Assembly (NCBI GenBank): GCA_002493945.1
Contig: DLAL01000073.1
Coordinates: 33,901-57,013, forward strand
Direction of reading: 5' to 3'
From: Porphyromonadaceae bacterium UBA7048
GTDB lineage: Bacteria; Bacteroidota; Bacteroidia; Bacteroidales; Muribaculaceae
DNA: 23,113 nucleotides
The notes under the pieces are model-generated. The model made no database searches, had not been told where the DNA came from, and saw only the letters and a list, made by a program, of their open reading frames with translations. Numbering within the stretch: the first letter of the stretch is position 1; the number at the start of each line of letters is the position of its first letter. The position numbers and the translations under genes were made by a program. Positions 6,855 to 14,966 of the stretch are shown here, piece after piece.

Positions 6855-9488
6855 TTAGAACTCCTGTCCGAGGATGAAGTGGAAGTGGCTGCCGCCGCGT
6901 GTGCCGTCGACCTTGTCGAAGCCATATGCCCAGTCGATACCCATGAGGCCGACCATAGGCAGCTGGATGCGGACACCGGCGCCGGCGGAGCGCTTGAGCG
7001 AGAAGGGGTTGAACTCGCTCACGGACGTCCACGCGTTGCCGCCCTCGACGAAAGCGAGCGCGTAGATGGTGGTGGACTGCTGGAGCATGAGGGGGAAGTG
7101 GAGTTCCATGCCCATGCGCGTGTAGGCGTAGCCTTCGCGGTTCCAGGGGGTGAGAGCACCGTTGTCGTAGCCTCGGAGGGCGATGGTCTCGGTGGCGTAG
7201 GAGGAGTAACCCGACATGCCGTCGCCGCCGACATAGAAGGTCTCGAAGGGCGTCTTGCAGTACTTGTTGTAGCTGCCGAGGAGACCGAAGTCGAAGCGTG
7301 TCATCAGGACGGGCGTCCACTGCTGGCTGGTCGACAGGGGTGTGTATGTGCGCGACTTGAAGCGTATCTTCCAGTACTCGAGCCACTGGTAGAGTTTCTT
7401 CTGCGATTCGACGGTGTTGGCCTCGGCGAGTGCCTTCCAGTCGCGTTTGCCGGTGAAGAGTTCGGCCGGAGGTGTGATCTGGAGGTTGAGCGAGAACTGC
7501 GAGCCGCTGCGCGTGTAGATGGGGTTGTCGATGGAGTTGCGCGCCAGCGTGAGGCCCAGGACGATGGAGTTCGACGTACCGGTGGTCATGTGGCGGAGGT
7601 ACTGCCAGTTCTTGAGGTTGTACCATGTGTAGCCGAGTTCGGCGGTGAAGGTGAAGAAGTCGTCAGGCCACTTCAGACGCTTGCCGAATCCGACGTTGAT
7701 GCCGAGCATCTGGAGGTACTTGTTGGGGTCAAGAGAGTTCTCGTAGCTGCTCTGGTAGTAGTCGTTGTAGTAGTTGTTTAATCCGGGGTAATATCCGAGT
7801 CCCGAGCCGTAGATGGATGAGTTGGTCCAGCTGTTGTTGTAGAACGAGCTGTTGACGCCTGTCTGACGGCTGTAGTAGGCCGACACGGAGAGGGAGTTCG
7901 GGCGCTTGCCGCCGAACCAGGGGTCGAGGAACGAGAGTGCGTAGCTCTGATAGTAGCGTGCGTTGGTCTGCGCGCTGATGGTGAATGTCTGTCCTTCGCC
8001 CTGAGGGATGATGCCGCGGTAGGTGGAGGGATAGAAGAGGTTCTTGATGGAGAAGTTTGTGAACTTCAGCTGGAGCTTGCCGATGATACCTGTCTGACCC
8101 CAGCCGAGAGAGAACTCTACCTGGTCGTTGTTCTTGGTCTCGAGGTTGAATACGATGTCTACAGTGCCGTTTTCCTCGTTGGGCTGCGGCTGTATGTCCA
8201 TGGTCTCGGGGTTGAAGTGTCCGGTCTGGGCGATTTCGCGTGCCGAGCGCATGAGGTCGGACTTGCTGAAGAGGTCGCCCGGACGCACACGGAGCTCACG
8301 GCGGATGACTTTCTCGTAGAGGCGGTCGTTGCCGTTGATGATGACGTTGTTGATACGTGCCTGAGGGCCTTCGACCATGCGCATCTCAAGAGAGATGGAG
8401 TCGCCCGATACTTCACGCTCGATGGGCACGAGGTTGTAGAAGAGGTAACCCTTGTCCATGTAGAGGTTGGCCACGGCGTCGTCGTCCTCGGTGAGTCGCT
8501 TGTTCATGAGCTTCTGGTTGTAGACGTCGCCGGGCTTCATGTCGAGGTAGGTGTCCAGCACCTCGTTGGGGTAGATGGTGTTGCCGACCCACTTGATGTC
8601 CTTGATGTAGTACTTGTTGCCTTCGTCGAGGTCGATGTACACGTCGACCTTGTTGTCGTCGTAGGGCACCACGCTGTCAGAGACTATGCGCGCGTCGCGG
8701 AAGCCTTTCTCGTTGTACTTCTCGAGGATGCGGTTGAGGTCGTCCTGATAGTCGCTCTCGACGAATTTCTTCTGCGAGAAGAGCTTGAGAATGTCGTTCT
8801 TCTCGTTGGTCTTCTTCATGGCGCGCTTGATGGCGCGGTCGGAGAGGACCTCGTTGCCGTCGATATAGATTTTGTGCACCTTGACCTTGTTGTGCTTGTC
8901 CACGTTGATGTCGACGATGACTTCGTTCTCGTGCGAGAGGTCTTCGTGGAGGTCGATGCGCACGGTGGCGTTGCCGAATCCCTTGTCCTTGTAGTACTTG
9001 GTGACGATGGCCTCTGCGCGGTTGACGATGTTGCGCGTTATCTGGTTGCCCTTGACGAGATTGAGCCGCTCCTGCAGGTCCTTGATTTCGCCTTTCTTGG
9101 CGCCTGTGTACTTGACCGAGCCTATGCGCGGCTGAGTGCGGAGGACTATCTTGAGCCACGCCTTGTCGCCGGCGGTCTTGACCAGCTCGATGCGTGCCTG
9201 GGCGAAGAGCGTCTGACGCATGAGGCGCTTGACGGCGTTGGTGATGTCATCGCCGGGAATCTGCACGCGGTCGCCCACCTTGAGGTCGGCGTATCCGAGA
9301 ATCAGAAAGTCGTCGTAGTTCGGTGCGCCCTCGATTTCGATGCCAGCTATCTCGTAGGTTGAAGGCATGGCCGTATAGAGCACCGGCGGATTGTATATTG
9401 TATCGTTCAGAGCCTGCGCGCGGGCTGATGGAGCCAGAGCGGCGAAAACGGAGGACAGGAACAATACAAGGAGTATATTAGAGCGCAT
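6855..9488 (-). CDS. bamA: BamA, outer-membrane protein assembly factor
   Basis: This is an 877-residue central component of the BAM complex, which folds beta-barrels into the outer membrane. A signal peptide (about 1-25, SARAQA) is followed by five POTRA-like repeats at about 46-118, 121-197, 203-288, 293-375 and 378-451. The 16-strand barrel follows from about 455 to the C-terminal Phe877. The conserved LRGY motif of the loop-6 plug is at 771-774, and the last strand HFHFILGQEF ends in the required aromatic residue. Residues 560-590 form a Tyr/Asn/Ser-rich stretch that is probably an extracellular loop. It sits between uppS and two ompH genes, as in other Bacteroidetes. An 81-base gap to uppS holds no clear promoter or terminator. 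Confidence 0.97.
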   Translation of the reverse strand: MRSNILLVLFLSSVFAALAPSARAQALNDTIYNPPVLYTAMPSTYEIAGIEIEGAPNYDDFLILGYADLKVGDRVQIPGDDITNAVKRLMRQTLFAQARIELVKTAGDKAWLKIVLRTQPRIGSVKYTGAKKGEIKDLQERLNLVKGNQITRNIVNRAEAIVTKYYKDKGFGNATVRIDLHEDLSHENEVIVDINVDKHNKVKVHKIYIDGNEVLSDRAIKRAMKKTNEKNDILKLFSQKKFVESDYQDDLNRILEKYNEKGFRDARIVSDSVVPYDDNKVDVYIDLDEGNKYYIKDIKWVGNTIYPNEVLDTYLDMKPGDVYNQKLMNKRLTEDDDAVANLYMDKGYLFYNLVPIEREVSGDSISLEMRMVEGPQARINNVIINGNDRLYEKVIRRELRVRPGDLFSKSDLMRSAREIAQTGHFNPETMDIQPQPNEENGTVDIVFNLETKNNDQVEFSLGWGQTGIIGKLQLKFTNFSIKNLFYPSTYRGIIPQGEGQTFTISAQTNARYYQSYALSFLDPWFGGKRPNSLSVSAYYSRQTGVNSSFYNNSWTNSSIYGSGLGYYPGLNNYYNDYYQSSYENSLDPNKYLQMLGINVGFGKRLKWPDDFFTFTAELGYTWYNLKNWQYLRHMTTGTSNSIVLGLTLARNSIDNPIYTRSGSQFSLNLQITPPAELFTGKRDWKALAEANTVESQKKLYQWLEYWKIRFKSRTYTPLSTSQQWTPVLMTRFDFGLLGSYNKYCKTPFETFYVGGDGMSGYSSYATETIALRGYDNGALTPWNREGYAYTRMGMELHFPLMLQQSTTIYALAFVEGGNAWTSVSEFNPFSLKRSAGAGVRIQLPMVGLMGIDWAYGFDKVDGTRGGSHFHFILGQEF

Positions 9489-9569
9489 AATCTATAGATG
9501 AACAGTCTTTTGCGTTATTTTTTTCGGATTGGATTTCACACGTGAAGCACTTGTCGGAGAGGTGAGCGG

Positions 9570-10319
9570 TCAGGATGATTCCTCGACCTGCTCGCCGGTG
9601 AGGCCGAAGCGGCGCTGCCGGGTCTGATACTGGGCTATGTGGGCGCGGAAGTCGTCGGCGCTGTAGTCGGGCCAGTACGTCGGGGTGACGGTGAGTTCGG
9701 TGTATGCTATCTGGTAGAGGAGGAAATTGCTGATGCGGAAGTCGCCGCCGGTGCGGATGAGGAGGTCGGGATCGGGCATGTCGGCGGTGGTGAGGGCGGC
9801 AGCCACGGTCTGCTCGTCGATATCGTCGGGACTGAGGGAGCCGTCGGCGGCGCGGCGTGCTATGGAGCGTACGGCCTCGGTTATCTCCCAGCGTGCCGAG
9901 TAGCTCAGGGCGAGTACGAGGGTCAGTCCGGTGCAGTGCGAGGTGTCGTCGATGCAGCGGCCCAGGCGCAGACGCGCGTGCTCGGGCAGGCGTTCGAGGT
10001 TGCCGATGGCCGTGAGCCGGACGTTGTTCTTGATCAGGTCGGGAGTCTCACGCTCGATGGCAGTGACGATGAGAGTCATCAGTGCGTCGACTTCCTCCTT
10101 GGGGCGGTTCCAGTTCTCGGTGGAGAATGTGTAGAGGGTGAGGAATCCGATGCCGAGGCGCGATGCCTCTTCGGTAATCCGCCGGACTGTCTTGACGCCT
10201 TCGACGTGGCCGGCCGAGCGGTCGAGGCCGCGTGCGGTGGCCCAGCGTCCGTTGCCGTCCATGATGATGGCAACGTGTTGCGGCAGACGCCTTGGATCGA
10301 TTATATCGTGAGAACTCAT
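9570..10319 (-). CDS. uppS: Isoprenyl transferase (undecaprenyl diphosphate synthase)
   Basis: This is a 249-residue cis-prenyltransferase that extends farnesyl diphosphate with isopentenyl diphosphate to the C55 carrier lipid used for peptidoglycan and surface glycans. The first motif IMDGNGRWA contains the catalytic Asp21. It is followed by GHVEG (His-Gly substrate region), TLYTFSTENWNRP and the C-terminal RTGGDFRISNFLLYQIAYTEL-type motif that binds isopentenyl diphosphate. The family usually reads RTSGE in that last motif; here it reads RTGGD, a mild variation. Length matches the family. It is cytosolic or membrane-peripheral. It starts 23 bases after the DUF6089 gene and is followed by bamA, a Bacteroidetes-typical linkage. 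Confidence 0.96.
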   Translation of the reverse strand: MSSHDIIDPRRLPQHVAIIMDGNGRWATARGLDRSAGHVEGVKTVRRITEEASRLGIGFLTLYTFSTENWNRPKEEVDALMTLIVTAIERETPDLIKNNVRLTAIGNLERLPEHARLRLGRCIDDTSHCTGLTLVLALSYSARWEITEAVRSIARRAADGSLSPDDIDEQTVAAALTTADMPDPDLLIRTGGDFRISNFLLYQIAYTELTVTPTYWPDYSADDFRAHIAQYQTRQRRFGLTGEQVEESS

Positions 10320-10342
10320 ATTATATATTCAAGAGAGATTTT

Positions 10343-11050
10343 TTAGTCGACATAGTGACAGGTCTCGCACCGCTTTCCGAACTCGTAGGTGATGCCTACG
10401 GTGAGCCGCGAGAACCAGTCGGTATTTTTGTAGAACGTTGTTTCGATACGGTTGAGGTCGGCCAGGTCGGCCCCGTCGATGTGGTCGCTGAAGGTCTTGG
10501 TCATGGAGAACTCCACGCCGAGGTTCCAGCGCTCGCTGAGCTTGAACTTCAGGCCGAAGGCCATGGGGATGACCGGTGTGACCGATGTATTGCCTCCGGA
10601 TGATGCCATGGCGCAGCCAAAACCTACGGCTATGTAGGGCGTCCAGCGGCGCAGACGCTTGTAGGTCTCGCCGATGCCGTAGGGGAAGAAGTTGAATTCG
10701 CCCCGGGCCGACAGTTCGTAGACCTGCGAGGTGAACGAGTATGAGGCTCCGTCGGGGAGGACGTCTGTCATGCCTGATGTGTCGCCCTTGAGTCCGAAGG
10801 TTGAGAATAGTCCGCGGACGGCCCAGCGCGCATCGCCGATGTAGCGGAAAGTGAGCTCTCCGTCGAAGCCGGGCTTGGCGAAGATGTTGGCGCTGTTGGC
10901 GTCGCCTATGTATCCGCTCATGCCCAGACTCACACCGCCGTCGAACTTGTAGGGCGCCGACTGCGCGTGTGCCGCTGTGGCACACAGCAGCAGGCAGGCC
11001 GCTGCGGCGGCGCGCCTGAGAGCCGGTCCGATGGTGGTGCTGAGGGTCAT
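10343..11050 (-). CDS. DUF6089 family outer-membrane beta-barrel protein
   Basis: This is a 235-residue protein with a signal peptide (about 1-29, ending AHAQS). The mature part has alternating hydrophobic strands, aromatic girdle residues and Gly-rich turns (SLGMSGYIGDANSANIF, YIAVGFGCAMASSGG, LGVEFSMTKTFSDHIDGADL). That is typical of a small outer-membrane barrel of the porin/OmpA-like kind. Placement next to uppS and bamA matches the DUF6089 family of Bacteroidetes. The function of that family is not established; its constant position suggests a role in envelope biogenesis. The final CETCHYVD contains a CxxCH-like run, but with a single site and no c-type cytochrome context it is probably chance. 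It begins 13 bases after the DUF6242 gene. Confidence 0.88.
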   Translation of the reverse strand: MTLSTTIGPALRRAAAAACLLLCATAAHAQSAPYKFDGGVSLGMSGYIGDANSANIFAKPGFDGELTFRYIGDARWAVRGLFSTFGLKGDTSGMTDVLPDGASYSFTSQVYELSARGEFNFFPYGIGETYKRLRRWTPYIAVGFGCAMASSGGNTSVTPVIPMAFGLKFKLSERWNLGVEFSMTKTFSDHIDGADLADLNRIETTFYKNTDWFSRLTVGITYEFGKRCETCHYVD

Positions 11051-11063
11051 CTGCGTGGCTGGG

Positions 11064-12572
11064 TCAGATTATGGGTTTGAAAGTGAAGCGGTTCAGCGTG
11101 GCGCGCCATATCTGCGGACAGAGCGAGCCGTCGGGGTTGACGCCGCCGAAGGTGTAGATGAAGGGACTCGTCCAAGTGGTGACGGGTTCGGTGGCGCGGC
11201 CGAGGGGTGTGCCTTCGAATACGGCTGTGGCCGGGATGCGGTACGACAGGGGGATTTCGGTCCATGCGGCCGACGAGCGTGCCTGTCCGAGGGTCTTCTC
11301 GAAGACATATGCCTGCGCGCTGTGGCGTGCGGCTATGTAGGGGGGCAGCTGCATGGTCTGCGATGCTTTCTCCCACTTGATGCCGTAGTTGTCCGATACG
11401 TACACGGTGTCGTTGTTGACCTTGCCGTCGGTGCCTCCGTAGGCCAGCAGGACGGAATAGGGATTGACCTGATATGCGGTGGACTTGAGGAAGGCGAAGA
11501 ATGGCACGAGCGTCATGTCGCGGAAGCCGTACTTGACAGGTTTGGTGGAGAGTCGTGCCCATGTCGAGCCGTCGTAGGCCCAGGTGTCGCCGCTGAGCGA
11601 GCCGTCGGCGCGTGTGCCGCCGATGAAGAGCATCTGGGGACCGTCGCTGAAGGGGAATTCGAATGTCAGGGCCTGCGACGTACCGCTCACGGGCATGCCT
11701 TCGGGGAGTGCCGCGGCGGAGCCGCCGGGATGACGGGCCACCTTCCATGCCGAGCCGTCGCGGACAGAGCCGAGTACAGCGTCGCCGTATGCGCCGTAGA
11801 TGTGGTGCCATACGGGACCTGCGGCGGTCCATGTGCGGCCCTCGTCGGCCGAGGTCATCAGACGGCCGTCGGCGGCAAGGATGTAGAGTGCGTCGTCAGT
11901 GGCGGTGAAGGAGGCAATGTCGACCGCCGAGGGGAAGGACGGTGTGACGGTCTGCCATACGGCGGCCTCGGGATTGTCGGCAGTCTTTATGGAGTAGGAC
12001 GAACCCTGCTGCGAAAGCACGTAGAGGCCGCGTGAATTGCGGACGGTGTGCTGTGCCGTCGGGGCGGTCAGGGCTGTCGGGAGCGGACGGACGGCGGCCT
12101 GATCCCATACCATCGAGTCGCCCACGAGCCGGTGCACATTGACCTGCACTGTGTAGCGCTTGGAGATGGTGGCGCTCGGCGACGAGATTTCGATGGTCAC
12201 CGGATTGGTGAAGTCAATGGTGTCGGTGGAGTTGGTGAGGTAGTTGTAGACGGTGTCGGTGCCGTTGCTGCGTGTGACCAGCAGGTTGATGGCCGACGCA
12301 CCCTCGAGAGTGGATATGACGGGAATCAACTTGTCTGTGCGGGTGCCGAAGGGGAGGGAGTCGGCGTTGAATATGCGACCGTTGACAAGGTCTATGGAAA
12401 AGAAGACAGAGTCCAGATTGGTCAGGACGCTGTCGTCCTCGGTGAGGCTGAAAGCTGAAATGAGCACGCTTGACGATGACACTTCGATGGCCTCGTAGTC
12501 GGAGGAATTGCAACCGACGAATGATGCCGCGGCCACCAATGCCGTCAGGCTGATGATTGGGAGTTTCTTCAT
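11064..12572 (-). CDS. DUF6242-type lipoprotein with kelch/Asp-box propeller
   Basis: This is a 502-residue exported lipoprotein (MKKLPIISL..., lipobox FVGC, Cys21). Residues about 25-150 look like an Ig-type beta domain. Residues about 175-500 look like a beta-propeller: an Asp-box SADEGRTW at 241-248, a second SDNYGIKW at 393-400, and kelch-like GG...W units near 318-341 and 476-490. This matches the architecture of Bacteroidales DUF6242 proteins; biochemical function is unknown. The ATG at 12572 is chosen because the promoter -7 box ends at 12595. A TTG six codons upstream (12590) would begin at or before the expected transcript start. It is first in the DUF6242-DUF6089-uppS-bamA-ompH-ompH block. 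Confidence 0.85.
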   Translation of the reverse strand: MKKLPIISLTALVAAASFVGCNSSDYEAIEVSSSSVLISAFSLTEDDSVLTNLDSVFFSIDLVNGRIFNADSLPFGTRTDKLIPVISTLEGASAINLLVTRSNGTDTVYNYLTNSTDTIDFTNPVTIEISSPSATISKRYTVQVNVHRLVGDSMVWDQAAVRPLPTALTAPTAQHTVRNSRGLYVLSQQGSSYSIKTADNPEAAVWQTVTPSFPSAVDIASFTATDDALYILAADGRLMTSADEGRTWTAAGPVWHHIYGAYGDAVLGSVRDGSAWKVARHPGGSAAALPEGMPVSGTSQALTFEFPFSDGPQMLFIGGTRADGSLSGDTWAYDGSTWARLSTKPVKYGFRDMTLVPFFAFLKSTAYQVNPYSVLLAYGGTDGKVNNDTVYVSDNYGIKWEKASQTMQLPPYIAARHSAQAYVFEKTLGQARSSAAWTEIPLSYRIPATAVFEGTPLGRATEPVTTWTSPFIYTFGGVNPDGSLCPQIWRATLNRFTFKPII

Positions 12573-12594
12573 CTTGTTCAAAATATTCAAGATG

Positions 12595-12626
12595 CAAAAT
12601 TATAATTTTGCGGCCAAAAGGGCAAA
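12595..12626 (-). promoter_or_regulatory. Bacteroidetes-type promoter of the bamA block
   Basis: The minus strand has TTTG (12626-12623), a 20-base spacer and TAATTTTG (12602-12595), a full match to the Bacteroidetes consensus. Transcription should begin near 12589, leaving a leader of roughly 17 bases before the ATG at 12572. This also decides the start of the DUF6242 gene. Confidence 0.75.
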
Positions 12627-12700
12627 CTATAATCCATAAAACTCTCTAATTCGCCTGCATTTATATGTTTTTAACGACCCATACGGGAGTGTGCGAACAG

Positions 12701-12725
12701 AATTTAACTCAATTTGCGTTAAATT
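12701..12725. repeat. AT-rich inverted repeat after ribD
   Basis: AATTTAAC (12701-12708) and GTTAAATT (12718-12725) pair over a 9-base loop, 20 bases past the ribD stop on the minus strand. The stem is AT-rich and no T-run follows, so it is a poor intrinsic terminator. It could be a weak transcription pause or a regulator site for the DUF6242 promoter about 75 bases away. Confidence 0.35.
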
Positions 12726-12744
12726 ACGGCCGTCCCTGCAGTGG

Positions 12745-13740
12745 TCAGCGGCTGTAGAACCAGACCGTGTTCGGGCCGATTCTTTCGGCACCGTCGGGTA
12801 CGGCGGCAATCACCGGAGCCGGCTTTCGGCCACGTTCTCCAAGAGTCTCCGGAGACACTTCGACGTATGCCTCGTCCCACAGTCCGCTGCCGATGAAGTC
12901 CTTCAGGAGCGAGGGACCGCCTTCGACCAGGAGGCTGGTGATGCCGTCCTCGGAGTAGAGCCGGCTCAGGACGTCGCTCAGAGGCTTGCCGTCGGTGATG
13001 TGGATGTCGAATCCGCTGTCAGGCAGAAGATTGCGACGGTCGAAGAGGATGCGCCGCGGCGAGCGGCCTTCGATGTGGCGCACGTCCAGACGCGGACGGT
13101 CGGCGATGGCTGTGCCTGCTCCCACGGCGATGGCGTCGTGGCAGGCGCGTCGCCAGTGGACGAGCTGCGATGACAGCGGAGTGGAGAACCGTGCGGCGCC
13201 GGCACCGCCGGTGCGGTCGTGGTCCATGAATCCGTCGGCGCTCTGTGCCCACTTCAGGGTGACGAACGGACGTCGGAGCGTGTGGGCCGTCATGAAGGGA
13301 CGGTTCAGGGCGCGGGCCTCGTCGGCCATGAGTCCTTCGGCCACCTCGATGCCGGCCTCGCGGAGCATGGCCACGCCGCGGCCCGACACCTTGGGATTGG
13401 GGTCGCCCGATGCTATGACCACGCGTCCTATGCCGCAGTCGATGAGGAGCTTGGCGCAGGGTGGCGTCTTGCCGTAGTGTGAGCATGGCTCGAGGGTGAC
13501 GTAGATGGTGGCAGAGTGCAGCAGCGGACGGTCGGCCTCGGCTACAGATGCCACGGCGTTGACCTCGGCATGTCCCTGTCCGAAGCGGCGGTGCCAGCCT
13601 TCGCCGATGATGCGTCCGTCGGCGCTCACGATGACGGCGCCTACCATAGGGTTGGGTGATACATGGCCGTGGCCCGCGCGTGCCAGTTGCAGGGCGCGCG
13701 CCATGTATACCCTGTCAGCAGCAGAGAAGTCCTGTATCAT
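12745..13740 (-). CDS. ribD: RibD, bifunctional riboflavin deaminase/reductase
   Basis: This is a 331-residue enzyme for two steps of riboflavin synthesis: deamination of the diaminopyrimidine ribosylamino phosphate, then reduction of its ribose with NADPH. The deaminase domain (about 5-145) has the zinc ligands His57 in HAEV, Cys86 and Cys95 in PCSHYGKTPPC, with Glu59 as proton shuttle. The reductase domain (about 155-330) has PFVTLKWAQSADG and the nucleotide-binding LVEGGPSLL. Length is typical. The start at 13740 overlaps the stop of the upstream zinc peptidase gene (ATGA, 13737-13740), supporting it over in-frame upstream options. No other rib gene is in the window, so the pathway is split on this chromosome. 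Confidence 0.96.
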   Translation of the reverse strand: MIQDFSAADRVYMARALQLARAGHGHVSPNPMVGAVIVSADGRIIGEGWHRRFGQGHAEVNAVASVAEADRPLLHSATIYVTLEPCSHYGKTPPCAKLLIDCGIGRVVIASGDPNPKVSGRGVAMLREAGIEVAEGLMADEARALNRPFMTAHTLRRPFVTLKWAQSADGFMDHDRTGGAGAARFSTPLSSQLVHWRRACHDAIAVGAGTAIADRPRLDVRHIEGRSPRRILFDRRNLLPDSGFDIHITDGKPLSDVLSRLYSEDGITSLLVEGGPSLLKDFIGSGLWDEAYVEVSPETLGERGRKPAPVIAAVPDGAERIGPNTVWFYSR

Positions 13741-14615
13741 AGATTGTTGTAGTCGGGTGTGAATGTGTCGCCCTGGAGCGGGTCGCCTGTGCGGAGGCCC
13801 TTGGAGAGCCATCGCACACGCTGCTCGGAGCGTCCGTGGTTGAAGGAGTCGGGCATCTCGCGCCCGTAGGCTTTGCGCTGGAGATAGTCGTCGCCGATTT
13901 TCGATGCGGCGTTGATGGCTTTCTCCACGTCGCCCTCCTCGAGCGAGTTGAACATCTGATTGTCAAGCGCCGCCCACACGCCGGCATAGTAGTCGGCCTG
14001 GAGCTCGAGGCGCACGCTGATTTTATTGGATTCTTTCTCCGGCAGCCGCGACATGGCCCTGTGGGCCTTGTCTAGCGTCCCCAGGAGATACTGCACGTGG
14101 TGGCCTACCTCGTGGGCTATGACGTAGGCGTACGCGAAGTCGCCGTCGGCCCCGATGTTGGTCTTCATCTCCTTGAAGAAGTCGAGGTCGATGTAGACGG
14201 TCCGGTCGGCCGAGCAGTAGAAGGGGCCGGTCTGCGATGTGGCCTGTCCGCATCCCGAGTTGACGGCGCCGCTGAAGAGCACGAGCTTCGGGCACTCGTA
14301 CTCGCCCCAGCCCTGACGGCGGAACTCGGCTGTCCACACGTCCTCGGTGCCTGCGAGTACCTGCGATGCGAAGACGGCCAGCGCCTCGTCTTCCTCGGTG
14401 GGCTGATAGTCGGATGAGGCGTACTGCGTGCCTGCGCCGAGCTGCGAGCCCACTACATTGCCGATGACATCGCCTATGTCGCCGCCCTTCATGAAGGTGA
14501 GTATGACTATGGCGATGATGCCGACGATGCCGCCGCCGATGCCTGCTTTTCCGCCGGTGCCGAGTCGTCGCCGGTCGTCGACGTTGCCGCTCCGGCGGCG
14601 TCCGTTCATTCTCAT
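13737..14615 (-). CDS. YpfJ/KPN_02809-type neutral zinc metallopeptidase
   Basis: This is a 292-residue membrane-anchored protein. A basic N-terminus (MRMNGRRRSG...) is followed by one Gly/Ile-rich membrane helix at about 26-42. The catalytic domain contains HEVGHH at 168-173, the HExxH zinc motif with Glu169 as the catalytic base, and a QADYYAG segment at 206-212 that supplies the downstream ligand region. This order matches the putative neutral zinc metallopeptidase family (YpfJ, KPN_02809). Its physiological substrate is unknown. ATGs at 14615 and 14609 are both possible; the first leaves a 12-base gap to ssb. It overlaps ribD by four bases. Confidence 0.9.
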   Translation of the reverse strand: MRMNGRRRSGNVDDRRRLGTGGKAGIGGGIVGIIAIVILTFMKGGDIGDVIGNVVGSQLGAGTQYASSDYQPTEEDEALAVFASQVLAGTEDVWTAEFRRQGWGEYECPKLVLFSGAVNSGCGQATSQTGPFYCSADRTVYIDLDFFKEMKTNIGADGDFAYAYVIAHEVGHHVQYLLGTLDKAHRAMSRLPEKESNKISVRLELQADYYAGVWAALDNQMFNSLEEGDVEKAINAASKIGDDYLQRKAYGREMPDSFNHGRSEQRVRWLSKGLRTGDPLQGDTFTPDYNNL

Positions 14616-14627
14616 GGTGCGTGATGC

Positions 14628-14960
14628 TTATTTGGGTAAAAGTTCGAAAGTGTCCACGTAAATCTCTGTGATATAGCGCTTGATGGCGTTGTGGTCTTCC
14701 CACGCGCGGGTGCGCAGCTTGCCCTCGACGAGGAGCTTGGAGCCCTTGCGGATATATTTTTCGGCGAACTCGGCGGCGCGGCCCCACATGACGATGTTGT
14801 GCCACTCGGTGAGTTCGGGCATGTTGATTTCGCGGCCCTCGGCGTCGCGCGTGGTGCGTCGCTCCGAAGTGGCCAGGGGAAATTCGGCCACACGTGATGT
14901 GTCGGCCATTCGCATGCGTGGGTCGCGGCCCACGTTTCCGAGAAGTATTACTTTATTCAT
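14628..14960 (-). CDS. ssb: Single-stranded DNA-binding protein, tail-less
   Basis: This is a 110-residue protein that consists of little more than the OB-fold. It opens MNKVILLGNVGRDP, then VAEFPLATSERR, WHNIVMWGRAAEFAEKYIRKGS and LLVEGKLRTRAWED, all in the family order. It should bind single-stranded DNA as an oligomer. It stops at ELLPK and lacks the Gly/Pro-rich linker and acidic tip (DDDIPF type) that recruit repair and replication proteins in typical 150-180-residue SSBs. The next gene starts 12 bases on, so there is no room for a frameshifted tail. It is probably a second SSB rather than the main one; that is inference. It starts 6 bases past the patatin gene stop. Confidence 0.92.
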   Translation of the reverse strand: MNKVILLGNVGRDPRMRMADTSRVAEFPLATSERRTTRDAEGREINMPELTEWHNIVMWGRAAEFAEKYIRKGSKLLVEGKLRTRAWEDHNAIKRYITEIYVDTFELLPK

Positions 14961-14966
14961 AGCAGA

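Noticed and set aside
8217..9362. Plus-strand frame of 381 codons opposite bamA
   Set aside because: It mirrors bamA codons and gives a Val/Asp/Glu/Leu-rich protein without domains, and bamA is certain on the other strand.
9535..9546. Inverted repeat TTCAC-N2-GTGAA between uppS and bamA
   Set aside because: The stem is short, the loop is two bases and no T-run follows on the minus strand, so it is neither a good terminator nor a supported operator.
10343..10366. CxxCH haem-binding-like motif at the end of the DUF6089 protein
   Set aside because: A single site at the extreme C-terminus of a barrel protein, with no cytochrome maturation context, is best taken as chance.
12573..12590. TTG start six codons upstream of the DUF6242 ATG
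   Set aside because: It lies only 4 bases below the -7 box, at or before the expected transcript start. The ATG at 12572 begins a proper lipoprotein signal peptide.
5578..12709. The 9-mer AATTTAACT at 5578, 6270 and 12701, all between genes or at gene ends
   Set aside because: It has no constant distance to the promoters and is expected in AT-rich intergenic DNA; no regulator site is supported.
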